The position numbers were made by a program, and so were the translations under genes. Shown here in pieces: positions 6,968 through 14,302 of a stretch of DNA of 16,771 nucleotides; within the stretch, counting starts at the first letter, position 1, and every line of letters begins with the position of its first letter. Under the pieces are notes generated by a model. It was not told where the DNA came from. It saw only the letters and a program-made list of their open reading frames with translations, and made no database searches. Source of the stretch: JANXYY01 sp035530875 (GTDB lineage Bacteria; Actinomycetota; Actinomycetes; Nanopelagicales; Nanopelagicaceae); NCBI GenBank assembly GCA_035530875.1, contig DATKUB010000038.1, positions 1 to 16,771 of the forward strand, given 5' to 3'.

Positions 6968-7411
6968 ATGAGTGACCAGGAATTTCTTGCGGCGGCTCTT
7001 GCTGAAGCAAAGTTGGGACGCAGTGAAGGAGGGGTGCCAGTAGGGGCAGCACTAGCTGTGGATGGAAAACTCCTAGGAGTTGGACATAACAAGCGAGTTC
7101 AAATGGGAAGCGCCATCCGCCATGGCGAAACAGACTGTCTTGAAAACATTGGGCGCCTGCCAGCTTCGGTTTACCAGCGCTCCACGCTATACACGACGCT
7201 TTCGCCCTGCGATATGTGCACCGGGGCAATCCTGCTTTACGGAATTCCGCGAGTGGTCATCGGCGAGAACTTAAACTTCATGGGCAACGAAGACCTACTG
7301 CGATCTCGAGGAGTCGAACTCGTAGTCGTCCAGGATCCCGACTGCATTGAGGTTATGGGTGGATTCATCAGAGACTGTCCAGAAATCTGGAACGAAGACA
7401 TCGGTGTCTAA
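6968..7411 (+). CDS. Cytosine deaminase, yeast Fcy1-like
   Basis: A 147-residue zinc enzyme predicted to deaminate cytosine to uracil in pyrimidine salvage. It belongs to the small CDA-fold deaminases and matches yeast cytosine deaminase along its whole length: GHN (H40, N41), HGE with H52 and catalytic E54, SPCDMC with zinc ligands C81 and C84, TLYTTLSP, YGIPRVVIGENLNF, and the C-terminal WNEDIG that closes the yeast active site (W141, D144). It is unlike the large amidohydrolase CodA that many bacteria use. ATG at 6968 was chosen for its AGGAG site six bases upstream; an in-frame ATG at 6938 lacks one. The permease gene 84 bases downstream supports cytosine as the substrate. Confidence 0.92.
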   Translation: MSDQEFLAAALAEAKLGRSEGGVPVGAALAVDGKLLGVGHNKRVQMGSAIRHGETDCLENIGRLPASVYQRSTLYTTLSPCDMCTGAILLYGIPRVVIGENLNFMGNEDLLRSRGVELVVVQDPDCIEVMGGFIRDCPEIWNEDIGV

Positions 7412-7495
7412 AGTCCAAATGGCCTTGCCTTAGCCTCACCGTCACTTTAGGGTTCCACACATCTTCCCCCTTTGCCTGCCTACGAAAGGGAATAC

Positions 7496-8872
7496 ATGAG
7501 TGAGACCACTGGAGTCCTTCGCGAAGGGGATTACGGGACCAAAGTAGGAACGGTTGAACCAGGTGGAATCGAAGAGATCCCACAATCAGACCGTCACGGC
7601 TCCCCAATTCAACTTCTCTGGACTTGGACCTCTCCAAATCTTGAATTTGCAACGGTATTTGTTGGCGCGTTGGGCGTTCTAGCCTTCAACCTAAGCGTCA
7701 TGCAATCGCTAGCCGCAATCCTTCTTGGAAATGCGCTAGGAGCCGCCGGCCATGCGTTCCTCTCGATGCGGGGGCCCCGATACGGCGTTCCGCAGATGAT
7801 CCTCGGACGCCCAGCCTTTGGCCGGATTGGAAACGCCATTCCGTCACTGATGGGTTCGCTTGTTGCGGGCATCGGTTGGTACGCCGTCAATAGCGTTAGT
7901 GGCGCCTTTGCGTTGAACACCCTCTTCAAGGTGAATTTGAAAATTTCCCTTCTCATAATCGTTCTCATCCAGGTTGCGATCGCATTCTTTGGTCACAATC
8001 TGATTCAGATTTTTGAACGCTACGCCTTCCCGGTTCTAGCCGTGGTGTTCGGAATCGCCTGCATCGTTTCGCTCTCCAAGTCTGATCTTGGAGGTGGCGG
8101 CCACGGTGGTGGCATGGGTGGATTTTTGCTAGAGACCGCAACCATCTACGGCTACTCGGCCGGCTGGAATCCATTCGCGGCAGACTACGCACGTTACCTA
8201 CCAAGCAACTCCGACGCCAAGAAAGTCGGCCTTTACGCTGGTCTCGGGCTCTTCCTCTCGACCACGATCCTGGAGTTCGTTGGCGCGGCTTCCATGACAA
8301 TTGCCTCTCCTGCGGATGCCTCACCTACCGATGCTTTTGTCGGTCACTTTCCGACGATCCTGGCCAAACTCGTTCTGTTGGCCATCATTATTGGCTCGAT
8401 TGCGGCGAACGTCCTAAATATTTATTCAGGTTCCCTCAGCTTCCTTGCAACCGGAATAAAGGTCCCCTCCCACATTCGCCGTGCCATTGTCGCGCTCGTC
8501 TTTGGAATTGGTGGGTTCATTCTGGCCTTAAGTGCGATCAACAATCCCAAGAATAATTATGAGAACTTCCTCTTGGTGATTGCCTACTGGATTGGGCCAT
8601 GGCTTGGCGTAATAGTGGCCGATGCTGTTCTACGCCGAGGTCAGAACGTTGCTCACCTGCTCTTCAAGCCTGATTTCGAGAATTTGGCCGGACCGATCGC
8701 CTTCGTAGTGGGAGTGATCGTCTCTATCTGGCTCTTCTCGAACCAACAGTTCTACACCGGGCTCGTCGCAAAATCTCACTCCGGCATTGGCGACATAACC
8801 TTCGAGGTCGGATTCGCCCTCGCCTTCGTCCTCTACTGGATTCTCGGGGCGAAGAAGGCGCGAAATAGTTAG
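7496..8872 (+). CDS. NCS1-family purine/cytosine permease
   Basis: A 458-residue integral membrane transporter of the nucleobase:cation symport-1 family, about 12 membrane segments. The N-terminal cytoplasmic stretch GGIEEIPQSDRHGSP leads into segment 1 with LLWTWTSPNLEFATVFVGAL, a substrate-site region of NCS1 carriers. Further family marks are RGPRYGVPQMILGRPAFGRIGN, GYSAGWNPFAADYARYLP and NVLNIYSGSLSFL. A glycine/histidine-rich cytoplasmic loop (GGGGHGGGMGG) is unusual. ATG at 7496 has AAAGG six bases upstream, better than the in-frame start at 7472. Placement directly after the deaminase gene implies import of cytosine for intracellular deamination. Purines or allantoin cannot be excluded from sequence alone. 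A strong hairpin follows the gene. Confidence 0.92.
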   Translation: MSETTGVLREGDYGTKVGTVEPGGIEEIPQSDRHGSPIQLLWTWTSPNLEFATVFVGALGVLAFNLSVMQSLAAILLGNALGAAGHAFLSMRGPRYGVPQMILGRPAFGRIGNAIPSLMGSLVAGIGWYAVNSVSGAFALNTLFKVNLKISLLIIVLIQVAIAFFGHNLIQIFERYAFPVLAVVFGIACIVSLSKSDLGGGGHGGGMGGFLLETATIYGYSAGWNPFAADYARYLPSNSDAKKVGLYAGLGLFLSTTILEFVGAASMTIASPADASPTDAFVGHFPTILAKLVLLAIIIGSIAANVLNIYSGSLSFLATGIKVPSHIRRAIVALVFGIGGFILALSAINNPKNNYENFLLVIAYWIGPWLGVIVADAVLRRGQNVAHLLFKPDFENLAGPIAFVVGVIVSIWLFSNQQFYTGLVAKSHSGIGDITFEVGFALAFVLYWILGAKKARNS

Positions 8873-8890
8873 CCCCATTAAATCGCCGTA

Positions 8891-8927
8891 GAGTGAAGCC
8901 CTCGACAATTTGTCGAGGGCTTCACTC
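8891..8927 (+). terminator. Perfect long hairpin after the permease gene
   Basis: Inverted repeat with 18-base arms, GAGTGAAGCCCTCGACAA (8891-8908) and its exact complement (8910-8927), centred on 8909. It begins 18 bases after the permease stop and would end the salvage operon. Neither strand has a proper T-tract after it (CATTCCC on plus), so termination may be Rho-assisted, or the hairpin may protect the 3' end. Confidence 0.7.
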
Positions 8928-8986
8928 ATTCCCAGAACTTCCCTGAGTAACAGACCCAAGGGATAAACGTAGATAGGTTGAACACC

Positions 8987-9340
8987 ATGAAGTTCCTTTT
9001 TATCCTGAACGATCCCCCCTATGGAACCGAGCGCGACTACAACGCGTTGCGCCTCGCCACTAACTTGCTGGTGAAATCCGACGGCGCCGAAGTAACAGTG
9101 TTTCTGTTAGGCGATGCGGCAAGCGCTTCAAAATCCGGCCAACAGACCCCAAATGGGTACTACAACATTGAGCGCATGCTCACGAGCATCCTGAATAAAG
9201 GCGGCTCGGTACTCGTCTGCGGCACTTGCATGGATGCCCGCGGAATTACTGAGGCCGAACTGGTGGCAGGCGCCAAACGAAGCACCATGGACGAACTGAC
9301 GATTAACACCGCCAGTTGCGACAAGGTTCTTGTTTTCTAA
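8987..9340 (+). CDS. DsrE/DsrF-family protein
   Basis: A 117-residue cytoplasmic protein of the DsrE-like fold, related to YchN and to TusD/DsrE sulfur-relay subunits. The start MKFLFILNDPPYGTERDYNALRLA is characteristic of the stand-alone group. The cysteine motif CGTCMDARG (C78, C81) is the site where this family can carry persulfide or contact a cofactor; C111 is a third cysteine near the end. The family ending GTMDEL..ADKVLVF is mirrored by RSTMDELTINTASCDKVLVF. The specific partner is unknown, and no Dsr or Tus genes are nearby. ATG at 8987 is preferred over TTG at 8978. It follows the hairpin, so it probably has its own promoter. Its TAA overlaps the TAG of the convergent radical SAM gene. 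Confidence 0.85.
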   Translation: MKFLFILNDPPYGTERDYNALRLATNLLVKSDGAEVTVFLLGDAASASKSGQQTPNGYYNIERMLTSILNKGGSVLVCGTCMDARGITEAELVAGAKRSTMDELTINTASCDKVLVF

Positions 9341-10542
9341 GAGAGCGTCTTCTGTCCGTCGATATTGACCGGGTATGGGAAACTGCCCGGCTCATAACTA
9401 CACCACGGCTCCGCTGCATAGGCATCCCCTGTCACGCCGAACGCACGAGAGCGCGAACCTCCGCATAAGGATCGATATTCACAAACTCCGCACTTGCCAC
9501 CTAGCGAATCCGGATTACGAAGACCCGTGAGGAGTTCGTCGGTGCGATAAATCTCGGGTAAAGATTTATCGCGTACGTTGCCCGCACTTAACGGCATAAA
9601 ACCACTTGGGAATACCTCACCCGTATGCGAAATGAAAACGAATCCGCGACCGGCATTGATGTCTAGCGGTGGTCGGCGCACTCGGATCGCCTCACCGTCA
9701 GTCACGCGCGCTAGTTCTTCTCGCAACCTCTGATACAGCGGCCCGAGACCGAGTGCGCTGACGTGATCTACCCCAAGTTCTTCAAGGGTGCGGCGTTGAA
9801 GCATGACCCGACGGAAGTGATGACCCTCAGTGGTCTTTGCCGGAATTAGCGTGCCCGCGTCATAAACGAAATTGAGCACATCTTCGACCTCTTCGGCAGT
9901 CAGTTGCCCAAGATCTAATCCTCGTCCGACTGGAACCAATAGGAATGCGCTCCAGGTCATGGCGCCTAACTCATTTACAATTCGAACGATGTTCGGGAGG
10001 TCATGAAGATTTGTACGCGTGACGGTGGTATTTATCTGGACCTTTAGCCCTACCTCGCGGGCATATTTCCAACCTTCAATGGTTCGATCAAAAACGCCTG
10101 GGACGCCTCGGAAGGCATCGTGTAATTCCGGGGTGGAACCGTCAAGACTGAGAGATATCGCCCGCGCACCCGAGTCATGCAATGCCGCCAAATTTTCGCG
10201 AGTCAAAGTTGGGGTGCCTGATGGCGAGACTGCCACGCCAAGTCCTGCGGCCGCACCAGCTCGAACAAGTTCGTTAAGATCCGGACGACTAAACGGGTCG
10301 CCGCCAGTGATGATAAATAAGGGAGCCGGGTTCCCGAAGGAAGCAACTTGTTCCATGAGAGTCGTAGCTTCAGCAGTCGAGAGTTCGTTCGGATTGCGCA
10401 ATGGCTGGGCCTCGGCGCGGCAGTGGCGGCAAGCAAGCGGGCATGCCTGAGTAGATTCCCAGATCACAATAAATGGGCGATCATCCACATCGTGGTGTGG
10501 ACGCCTAACTGTGTGCCGAGATTCTCTCGTTGGAGCGGTCAT
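9337..10542 (-). CDS. Radical SAM/SPASM protein (TIGR04053-like)
   Basis: A 401-residue radical S-adenosylmethionine enzyme. The iron-sulfur motif CPLACRHC (C34, C38, C41) binds the SAM cluster, and GGDP (80-83) is the SAM-contact motif. The C-terminal SPASM/twitch region KCGVCEYRSLCGG (C351, C354, C360) plus C381 in PWCSYEP should hold one auxiliary cluster. The segment GEVFPSGFMPLSAGNVRDKSLPEIYR matches the family I know as TIGR04053, related to AhbD, NirJ and MftC. Such enzymes modify peptides or tetrapyrroles; the substrate here is unknown. Start ATG at 10542 follows GGGAG by six bases; ATG at 10545 and an in-frame GTG at 10629 are less likely. An MFS exporter gene lies upstream on the same strand. 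Confidence 0.9.
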   Translation of the reverse strand: MTAPTRESRHTVRRPHHDVDDRPFIVIWESTQACPLACRHCRAEAQPLRNPNELSTAEATTLMEQVASFGNPAPLFIITGGDPFSRPDLNELVRAGAAAGLGVAVSPSGTPTLTRENLAALHDSGARAISLSLDGSTPELHDAFRGVPGVFDRTIEGWKYAREVGLKVQINTTVTRTNLHDLPNIVRIVNELGAMTWSAFLLVPVGRGLDLGQLTAEEVEDVLNFVYDAGTLIPAKTTEGHHFRRVMLQRRTLEELGVDHVSALGLGPLYQRLREELARVTDGEAIRVRRPPLDINAGRGFVFISHTGEVFPSGFMPLSAGNVRDKSLPEIYRTDELLTGLRNPDSLGGKCGVCEYRSLCGGSRSRAFGVTGDAYAAEPWCSYEPGSFPYPVNIDGQKTLS

Positions 10543-10676
10543 CATGGACTCCCATCGTCTCGTCTGAGAGTACTCACGAATCCGACAGAACTTCTTGCAA
10601 ACTCTGTGATTCTTGCCATTCGAATTCACAAATCATTAGTAACTCGACACCGCGTCGGGAAAGCCGAGCTAGCAAA

Positions 10677-11930
10677 TCACTCTTCTGGCTCAGGCGGCCG
10701 AGAAACATCCATTTCTGACATCTCCTCAACTTCGACGCCCCCAGCTGGCTCGGAGGAATTGAGCACACCAGGTGAAAATCGAGCAAGCACCAGAAGGCAA
10801 GCAGCGCCACTTGCCAAGATCACGATTCTGGGATTGATCGCGGACACTACGACACTCGCGATGGCCAGAGACGATAGTTGGCCAACCGAAGATATTGCGA
10901 ATACCGCAGCGGCCACCCGAGCGCGGCTATTTTCAGGCGCACGTTGAAGAATCAGAGCCAAACCATACGTGTTCAGGGTGCTAACGCCAATCCCGCCCAG
11001 TGCTGCCGTAGGTAAAAGCACCCCCCAATGCCAGGAGAATCCAGCAAGCAAAATTCCTAGACTTGCCATCAAGCAACCAGCAACTATGTTTGCAGGAAGT
11101 CGCGGAGCGGGCACACTCCTTCGCTCATTCACCAGAGCGGCACTCAAACTTCCAGCGGCAAAAAAAGTCGCACAAAGTCCATAAGCAAAGGTGGATGCGT
11201 GAAGTGCATCTAATGCAAAAAATAGTTCTGCGACACTAAATATTCCCGCAGTTATATTCAAGGAAAATAAAAGAATGGCGAGTGCTCTAAAAACAGGTTC
11301 TCGGCGCACCCACTGCAACCCGACCCATAGATCACCCCGGCTACGGGGACCCTTTTGCCTACCCTTCGATGGCAACTCTAGGAAAATCGGAACCATCGCA
11401 ATGACGAGAAAAGAGATGGAATTTGCAATCATTGGGGTCACGTATCCGAACCGGCTGATCATGAGTCCCGAAATTGCCGGGCCTAGCATTGCGGCTATCG
11501 CGTAAAGAGCTTGCATCAGCGATAGCGCTCGTGGCAACAAATCCTTATCGACGATCTGTGGAAGCGTGGCTGCCCAAGCCGGCGAGGTGAACGCTTGCCC
11601 GACGCCAAGTAGAAATATGATCAGCAGTGAGACAGGTAGTGGCGCCCTATAGGCCAGAAGTGCGGCAAAAATAGCTTGCAGAATATTTACGACAGGGGCT
11701 AATCGGCGTACGGGTATGCGATCTGCGAACGTACCCGCTAAGGGAGAAAACAGAACGAGCGGCAAACTTCCAGCTGCGATAATGAGGGAGATTGAAAGCG
11801 CGCCGCCACCTAGATGCTTTTCACGAAGTAGCACAGCAAAGATTGCCAACTCATCGCCGAGAATCGAAAGAGCCCGAGCCCCAGAAATAAGTCGTACGGT
11901 CGCCCAGCCTTGTGTTGGCGTCTTTGCCAC
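10677..11930 (-). CDS. MFS transporter, exporter type
   Basis: A 417-residue major facilitator with about 12 membrane segments. The loop between segments 2 and 3 has the MFS motif A form GTFADRIPVRR. GVGQAFTSPAWAATLPQIV and QALYAIAAMLGPAISG are typical of the MFS_3/EntS-like exporters that release siderophores or other small molecules. The protein ends in a hydrophilic acidic tail (GGVEVEEMSEMDVSRPPEPEE). GTG at 11930 is taken as the start because the protein then begins VAKTPTQGWATVRLISGARALS, as relatives do; an in-frame TTG lies at 11966. It lies 134 bases upstream of the radical SAM gene on the same strand, without an obvious terminator between them. The substrate is unknown. Confidence 0.87.
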   Translation of the reverse strand: MAKTPTQGWATVRLISGARALSILGDELAIFAVLLREKHLGGGALSISLIIAAGSLPLVLFSPLAGTFADRIPVRRLAPVVNILQAIFAALLAYRAPLPVSLLIIFLLGVGQAFTSPAWAATLPQIVDKDLLPRALSLMQALYAIAAMLGPAISGLMISRFGYVTPMIANSISFLVIAMVPIFLELPSKGRQKGPRSRGDLWVGLQWVRREPVFRALAILLFSLNITAGIFSVAELFFALDALHASTFAYGLCATFFAAGSLSAALVNERRSVPAPRLPANIVAGCLMASLGILLAGFSWHWGVLLPTAALGGIGVSTLNTYGLALILQRAPENSRARVAAAVFAISSVGQLSSLAIASVVVSAINPRIVILASGAACLLVLARFSPGVLNSSEPAGGVEVEEMSEMDVSRPPEPEE

Positions 11931-11980
11931 GAGATCACACTCTCGCAATCTGATGGTGAAGCGCAAGATCCCTAATTGTG

Positions 11981-11997
11981 GGACAACCTACGGACAA
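11981..11997. promoter_or_regulatory. Direct repeat upstream of the MFS gene
   Basis: Two GGACAA hexamers (11981-11986 and 11992-11997) are spaced exactly 11 bp, about one helical turn, and lie 50 to 67 bases before the MFS start. They could be a tandem operator or chance. The surrounding stretch 11931-12206 shows nothing else I can support. Confidence 0.2.
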
Positions 11998-12206
11998 GTA
12001 CTATCACCTATTTTCTTCAGTTTCTTGCTGGCGACCTGCGGCTTGGTGAATTCTAAACTCGGTGAGGCTACGGTACAAGAGTGCTAAATCTCGAATCGCT
12101 AGAGTAGCGCATCTCGTCGCACAATGAACTGTATTGGTTGCCTTAACGATACCTACCACGCTTACATTTTCTGCTTACAGATGGTTCCGAACGGGATTTA
12201 ATGCGG

Positions 12207-12386
12207 TTAGCGCTGTTCTTCCAGAGCTGCAGCGAGGGCGGCAGCCCTGGCCCGTGAGCGACGAGTTCGGCGATCAGCGTGTTTGCTAGCAGCTCCCGAG
12301 CGGCGAAGTTCCTGCACCGCTTGCGTCATGGCGGGATTAGCGCCCGAACTTGGCACTACCTTCTTCTTGCTCCGAGACTTGCGCAT
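12207..12386 (-). CDS. Small basic protein, unknown function
   Basis: A 59-residue, strongly basic protein: MRKSRSKKKVVP at the start, NPAMTQAVQELRRSG in the middle and ADRRTRRSRARAAALAAALEE near the end. The charge pattern and the C-terminal helix suggest nucleic-acid or ribosome association, which is inference. I do not recognise a named family. The start ATG at 12386 lies six bases after a run of nine G residues that forms or overlaps its ribosome-binding site. It begins 19 bases after the Smr-domain gene stop, so the two are probably one transcript. Confidence 0.6.
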   Translation of the reverse strand: MRKSRSKKKVVPSSGANPAMTQAVQELRRSGAASKHADRRTRRSRARAAALAAALEEQR

Positions 12387-12405
12387 TTCTGGCCCCCCCC
12401 CTTCG

Positions 12406-12660
12406 CTATTTCCACTTGAAGTGTACGAAAATGCGACCAAAATTATCAGAGTCTTTCTCGAGACGATGATAGAGCGCTTTGATCTCCTTTTGCGCTAAAA
12501 ACCTTAGGACTCGTTTTTTGAGTTGGCCCGACCCTTTGCCTGTAATGATTTCAACAAGTGGCGCTTTCTTTGCTATGGCTTCATTCATAATGTCGAGCAA
12601 TGCTCGATCGATATCTGAACCGCGATTATAGATATCGTGCAGATCGAGTTTGAGCTTCAC
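12406..12660 (-). CDS. Small Smr-domain protein
   Basis: An 84-residue stand-alone Smr domain, the fold also found at the C-terminus of MutS2, associated with DNA nicking or RNA cleavage. The two family marks are LDLHD at residues 5-9 and ITGKGSGQLKKRVLRFL near residue 40, the latter corresponding to the usual HGKGTGxLR block with Thr in place of His. The end, RIFVHFKWK, matches the final beta strand. Start is GTG at 12660. It lies 45 bases downstream of the ABC-2 permease gene on the same strand. Whether this single domain has nuclease activity is unknown; the replaced His may matter. Confidence 0.85.
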   Translation of the reverse strand: MKLKLDLHDIYNRGSDIDRALLDIMNEAIAKKAPLVEIITGKGSGQLKKRVLRFLAQKEIKALYHRLEKDSDNFGRIFVHFKWK

Positions 12661-12705
12661 CTGTCCACTATCGACGAAAAAGGCGGGGCAAGCAAGAACA
12701 TGTCA

Positions 12706-13434
12706 TTACTTACTAGTTCGCTTCAGTGTTAGGGAGCCTAGAAAAAGAATACCGATTATAAATACTAGGAGAAGTGATGAATCCCTCGCGATTGATCCAG
12801 CATTCATCAACACCTTCTGGGTTGCATCCATGGCATAAGAGAGTGGAAGGAAATTTGAAATGTCGAGCAGTACTCGTGGCATTGTTGCTCGAGGCACCAA
12901 TAATCCACTTATCAGGAATTGGGGCAGCAAGATTGCTGGCATAAATTGAAGAGCTTGAAACTCGGTCTGGGCGAACGAACTAGTCAGTAGGCCGATACAG
13001 ACACCAAGTAACGCATCAAGGATTGCCACCCAGATCAACGAAAGCCTCGAAGAGGAAACGTGTAATCCAAGAGGGCCGCACGCATAAGTAGACACGATGA
13101 CAGATTGAATAAATGCGGCAAAACCGAAAGCGATTGCATACCCGAGAATGAATTCGACCTTGGAAAGCGGGCTGATAAGAAGTCTCTCTAGGGTTCCCGA
13201 AATGCGTTCTCTCAAAGTGGCAACTGAGGTAATCAGGAACATGACCAGCATGGGGAAAATACCCAGCATCGAGCCTGCGACAAGTTGAAATGTCTGCGGC
13301 TGACTGGAATAAACCCATTTCAAAATTGTCATTAAAAAACAGGGTGCAAGGATGATCAGCGCCATCGATCGCGGATCGTGTTTAAGTTGGATAAGAACTC
13401 GCTTGGAGTTCCCGAATAAGCGGCGCAGACTCAT
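12706..13434 (-). CDS. ABC-2 type transporter permease
   Basis: A 242-residue membrane subunit with six predicted segments. The family pattern LRERISGTLERLLISPLSKVEFILGY follows segment 2, and the region FMPAILLPQFLISGLLVPRATMPRVL precedes the last segments, ending FLPLSYAMDATQKVL. These are typical of DrrB/NodJ-like exporter permeases. It overlaps the ATPase gene by four bases (ATGA), indicating translational coupling and one complex at the cell membrane. The transported compound is unknown; drugs or lipids are common for this class. The C-terminus ends in basic residues (LKRTSK). Confidence 0.92.
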   Translation of the reverse strand: MSLRRLFGNSKRVLIQLKHDPRSMALIILAPCFLMTILKWVYSSQPQTFQLVAGSMLGIFPMLVMFLITSVATLRERISGTLERLLISPLSKVEFILGYAIAFGFAAFIQSVIVSTYACGPLGLHVSSSRLSLIWVAILDALLGVCIGLLTSSFAQTEFQALQFMPAILLPQFLISGLLVPRATMPRVLLDISNFLPLSYAMDATQKVLMNAGSIARDSSLLLVFIIGILFLGSLTLKRTSK

Positions 13435-14138
13435 TTCTCCCCCACCAAAGAAATGAATACGTCTTCCATCTCCTTCTCGCCAGTTTTCTCTCGAAGCGAA
13501 CTCGGGGTGCCCTGTGCTAACACCTGGCCATCTTGAAGCAGAATCAAATCATCGCAATTATCAGCGTCGTCCATGACGTGACTAGTGACAACAACGGTCA
13601 TTCCCCCAGCGGTCAGAGTCTTTAGAAATGCCCAAAGTTCGCGTCTTAAGACCAGATCAATCCCTACGGTTGGCTCATCGAGAATTAACAATTCAGGATT
13701 TCCGACGAGAGAAGTTATCAGCGCTAAAAGAGTTCGTTGCCCTCCAGAAAGCGTGCTCGCCATCTGATTTGAGTGGTCTTCTAATCGAAATTGCCTGAGC
13801 ATTTCTTGAGCAGATCTGGATGTTTTCGGATAGAGGGTTTTAAAGAAATCTATATTCTCTAAGCACGTCATATCCGAATAAACGCTTGCGCTCTGTGTTG
13901 AATAACCAATCCTTGACCGAAGATACTTGTCGCCCGCCGGCTTACCCAGTACATCGACATCGCCAGAAGCGATGCGTTGCAGCCCCATGATGGTTCTTAA
14001 TAATGTCGTCTTGCCACTTCCGTTTGGACCCAGCAAGCCATAGACCTGTCCTGCTGGGAGGTTCAGAGTGATGTCTTTGAGGATCGGTTTCTTTGAACGA
14101 TCTACATTCAAGTTTCGGACGCTAATCGCCAGAGCCAT
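13431..14138 (-). CDS. ABC exporter ATP-binding protein
   Basis: A 235-residue nucleotide-binding subunit powering the ABC-2 permease encoded next to it. Visible motifs are Walker A GPNGSGKT (37-44), Q-loop Q82, signature LSGGQ (130-134), Walker B LLILDE (150-155), D-loop after TVGID and switch His H187 in TSHVMDD. The architecture is that of DrrA/CcmA-like exporters. The start ATG at 14138 is preceded by CAATAA with no ribosome-binding site and by a -10-like TAGAAT, so the message may be leaderless. The gene is divergent from csoR, sharing a 164-base region; regulation by metal is possible but not shown. Confidence 0.94.
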   Translation of the reverse strand: MALAISVRNLNVDRSKKPILKDITLNLPAGQVYGLLGPNGSGKTTLLRTIMGLQRIASGDVDVLGKPAGDKYLRSRIGYSTQSASVYSDMTCLENIDFFKTLYPKTSRSAQEMLRQFRLEDHSNQMASTLSGGQRTLLALITSLVGNPELLILDEPTVGIDLVLRRELWAFLKTLTAGGMTVVVTSHVMDDADNCDDLILLQDGQVLAQGTPSSLREKTGEKEMEDVFISLVGEK

Positions 14139-14144
14139 TTATTG

Positions 14145-14150
14145 ATTCTA
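14145..14150 (-). promoter_or_regulatory. Possible -10 element of a leaderless ABC transporter mRNA
   Basis: TAGAAT on the minus strand (14150-14145) matches the -10 consensus in five of six positions and ends six bases before the ATG. Transcription would therefore start at or next to the A of the start codon. A clear -35 is not seen. Confidence 0.4.
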
Positions 14151-14255
14151 TGGGAATTGTGGGGATTTTGGTCCAACTTCAAGTCCTCTGGGCTCGGCAA
14201 TCAGGTGGATTTGATTACGCCGGCAGTGCCCGGCCACGAGAAACTGGATTCGCAC

Positions 14256-14278
14256 AATATACCTACTGGGGGTATATT
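14256..14278 (+). promoter_or_regulatory. CsoR-type operator in the csoR promoter
   Basis: Perfect inverted repeat with eight-base arms AATATACC (14256-14263) and GGTATATT (14271-14278) around TACTGGG. The core ATACC-TACTGGG-GGTAT matches the general form of known CsoR operators, an AT-rich half-site flanking a G- and C-rich centre. It lies 25 bases before the csoR ATG and overlaps a -10-like TATATT (14273-14278), so bound repressor should block transcription. Confidence 0.75.
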
Positions 14279-14302
14279 GAAAAGTGACTGAGAGGCAACC
14301 CC

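Noticed and set aside
10348..10947. Plus-strand open frame of 199 codons
   Set aside because: It runs antisense across the ends of the radical SAM and MFS genes, is rich in Ser/Arg/Thr without a recognisable domain, and has no ribosome-binding site.
12079..12087. GAGTGCTAA, half of a CIRCE/HrcA heat-shock element
   Set aside because: The partner half (TTAGCACTC at nine-base spacing) is absent on either side, and no chaperone gene adjoins it.
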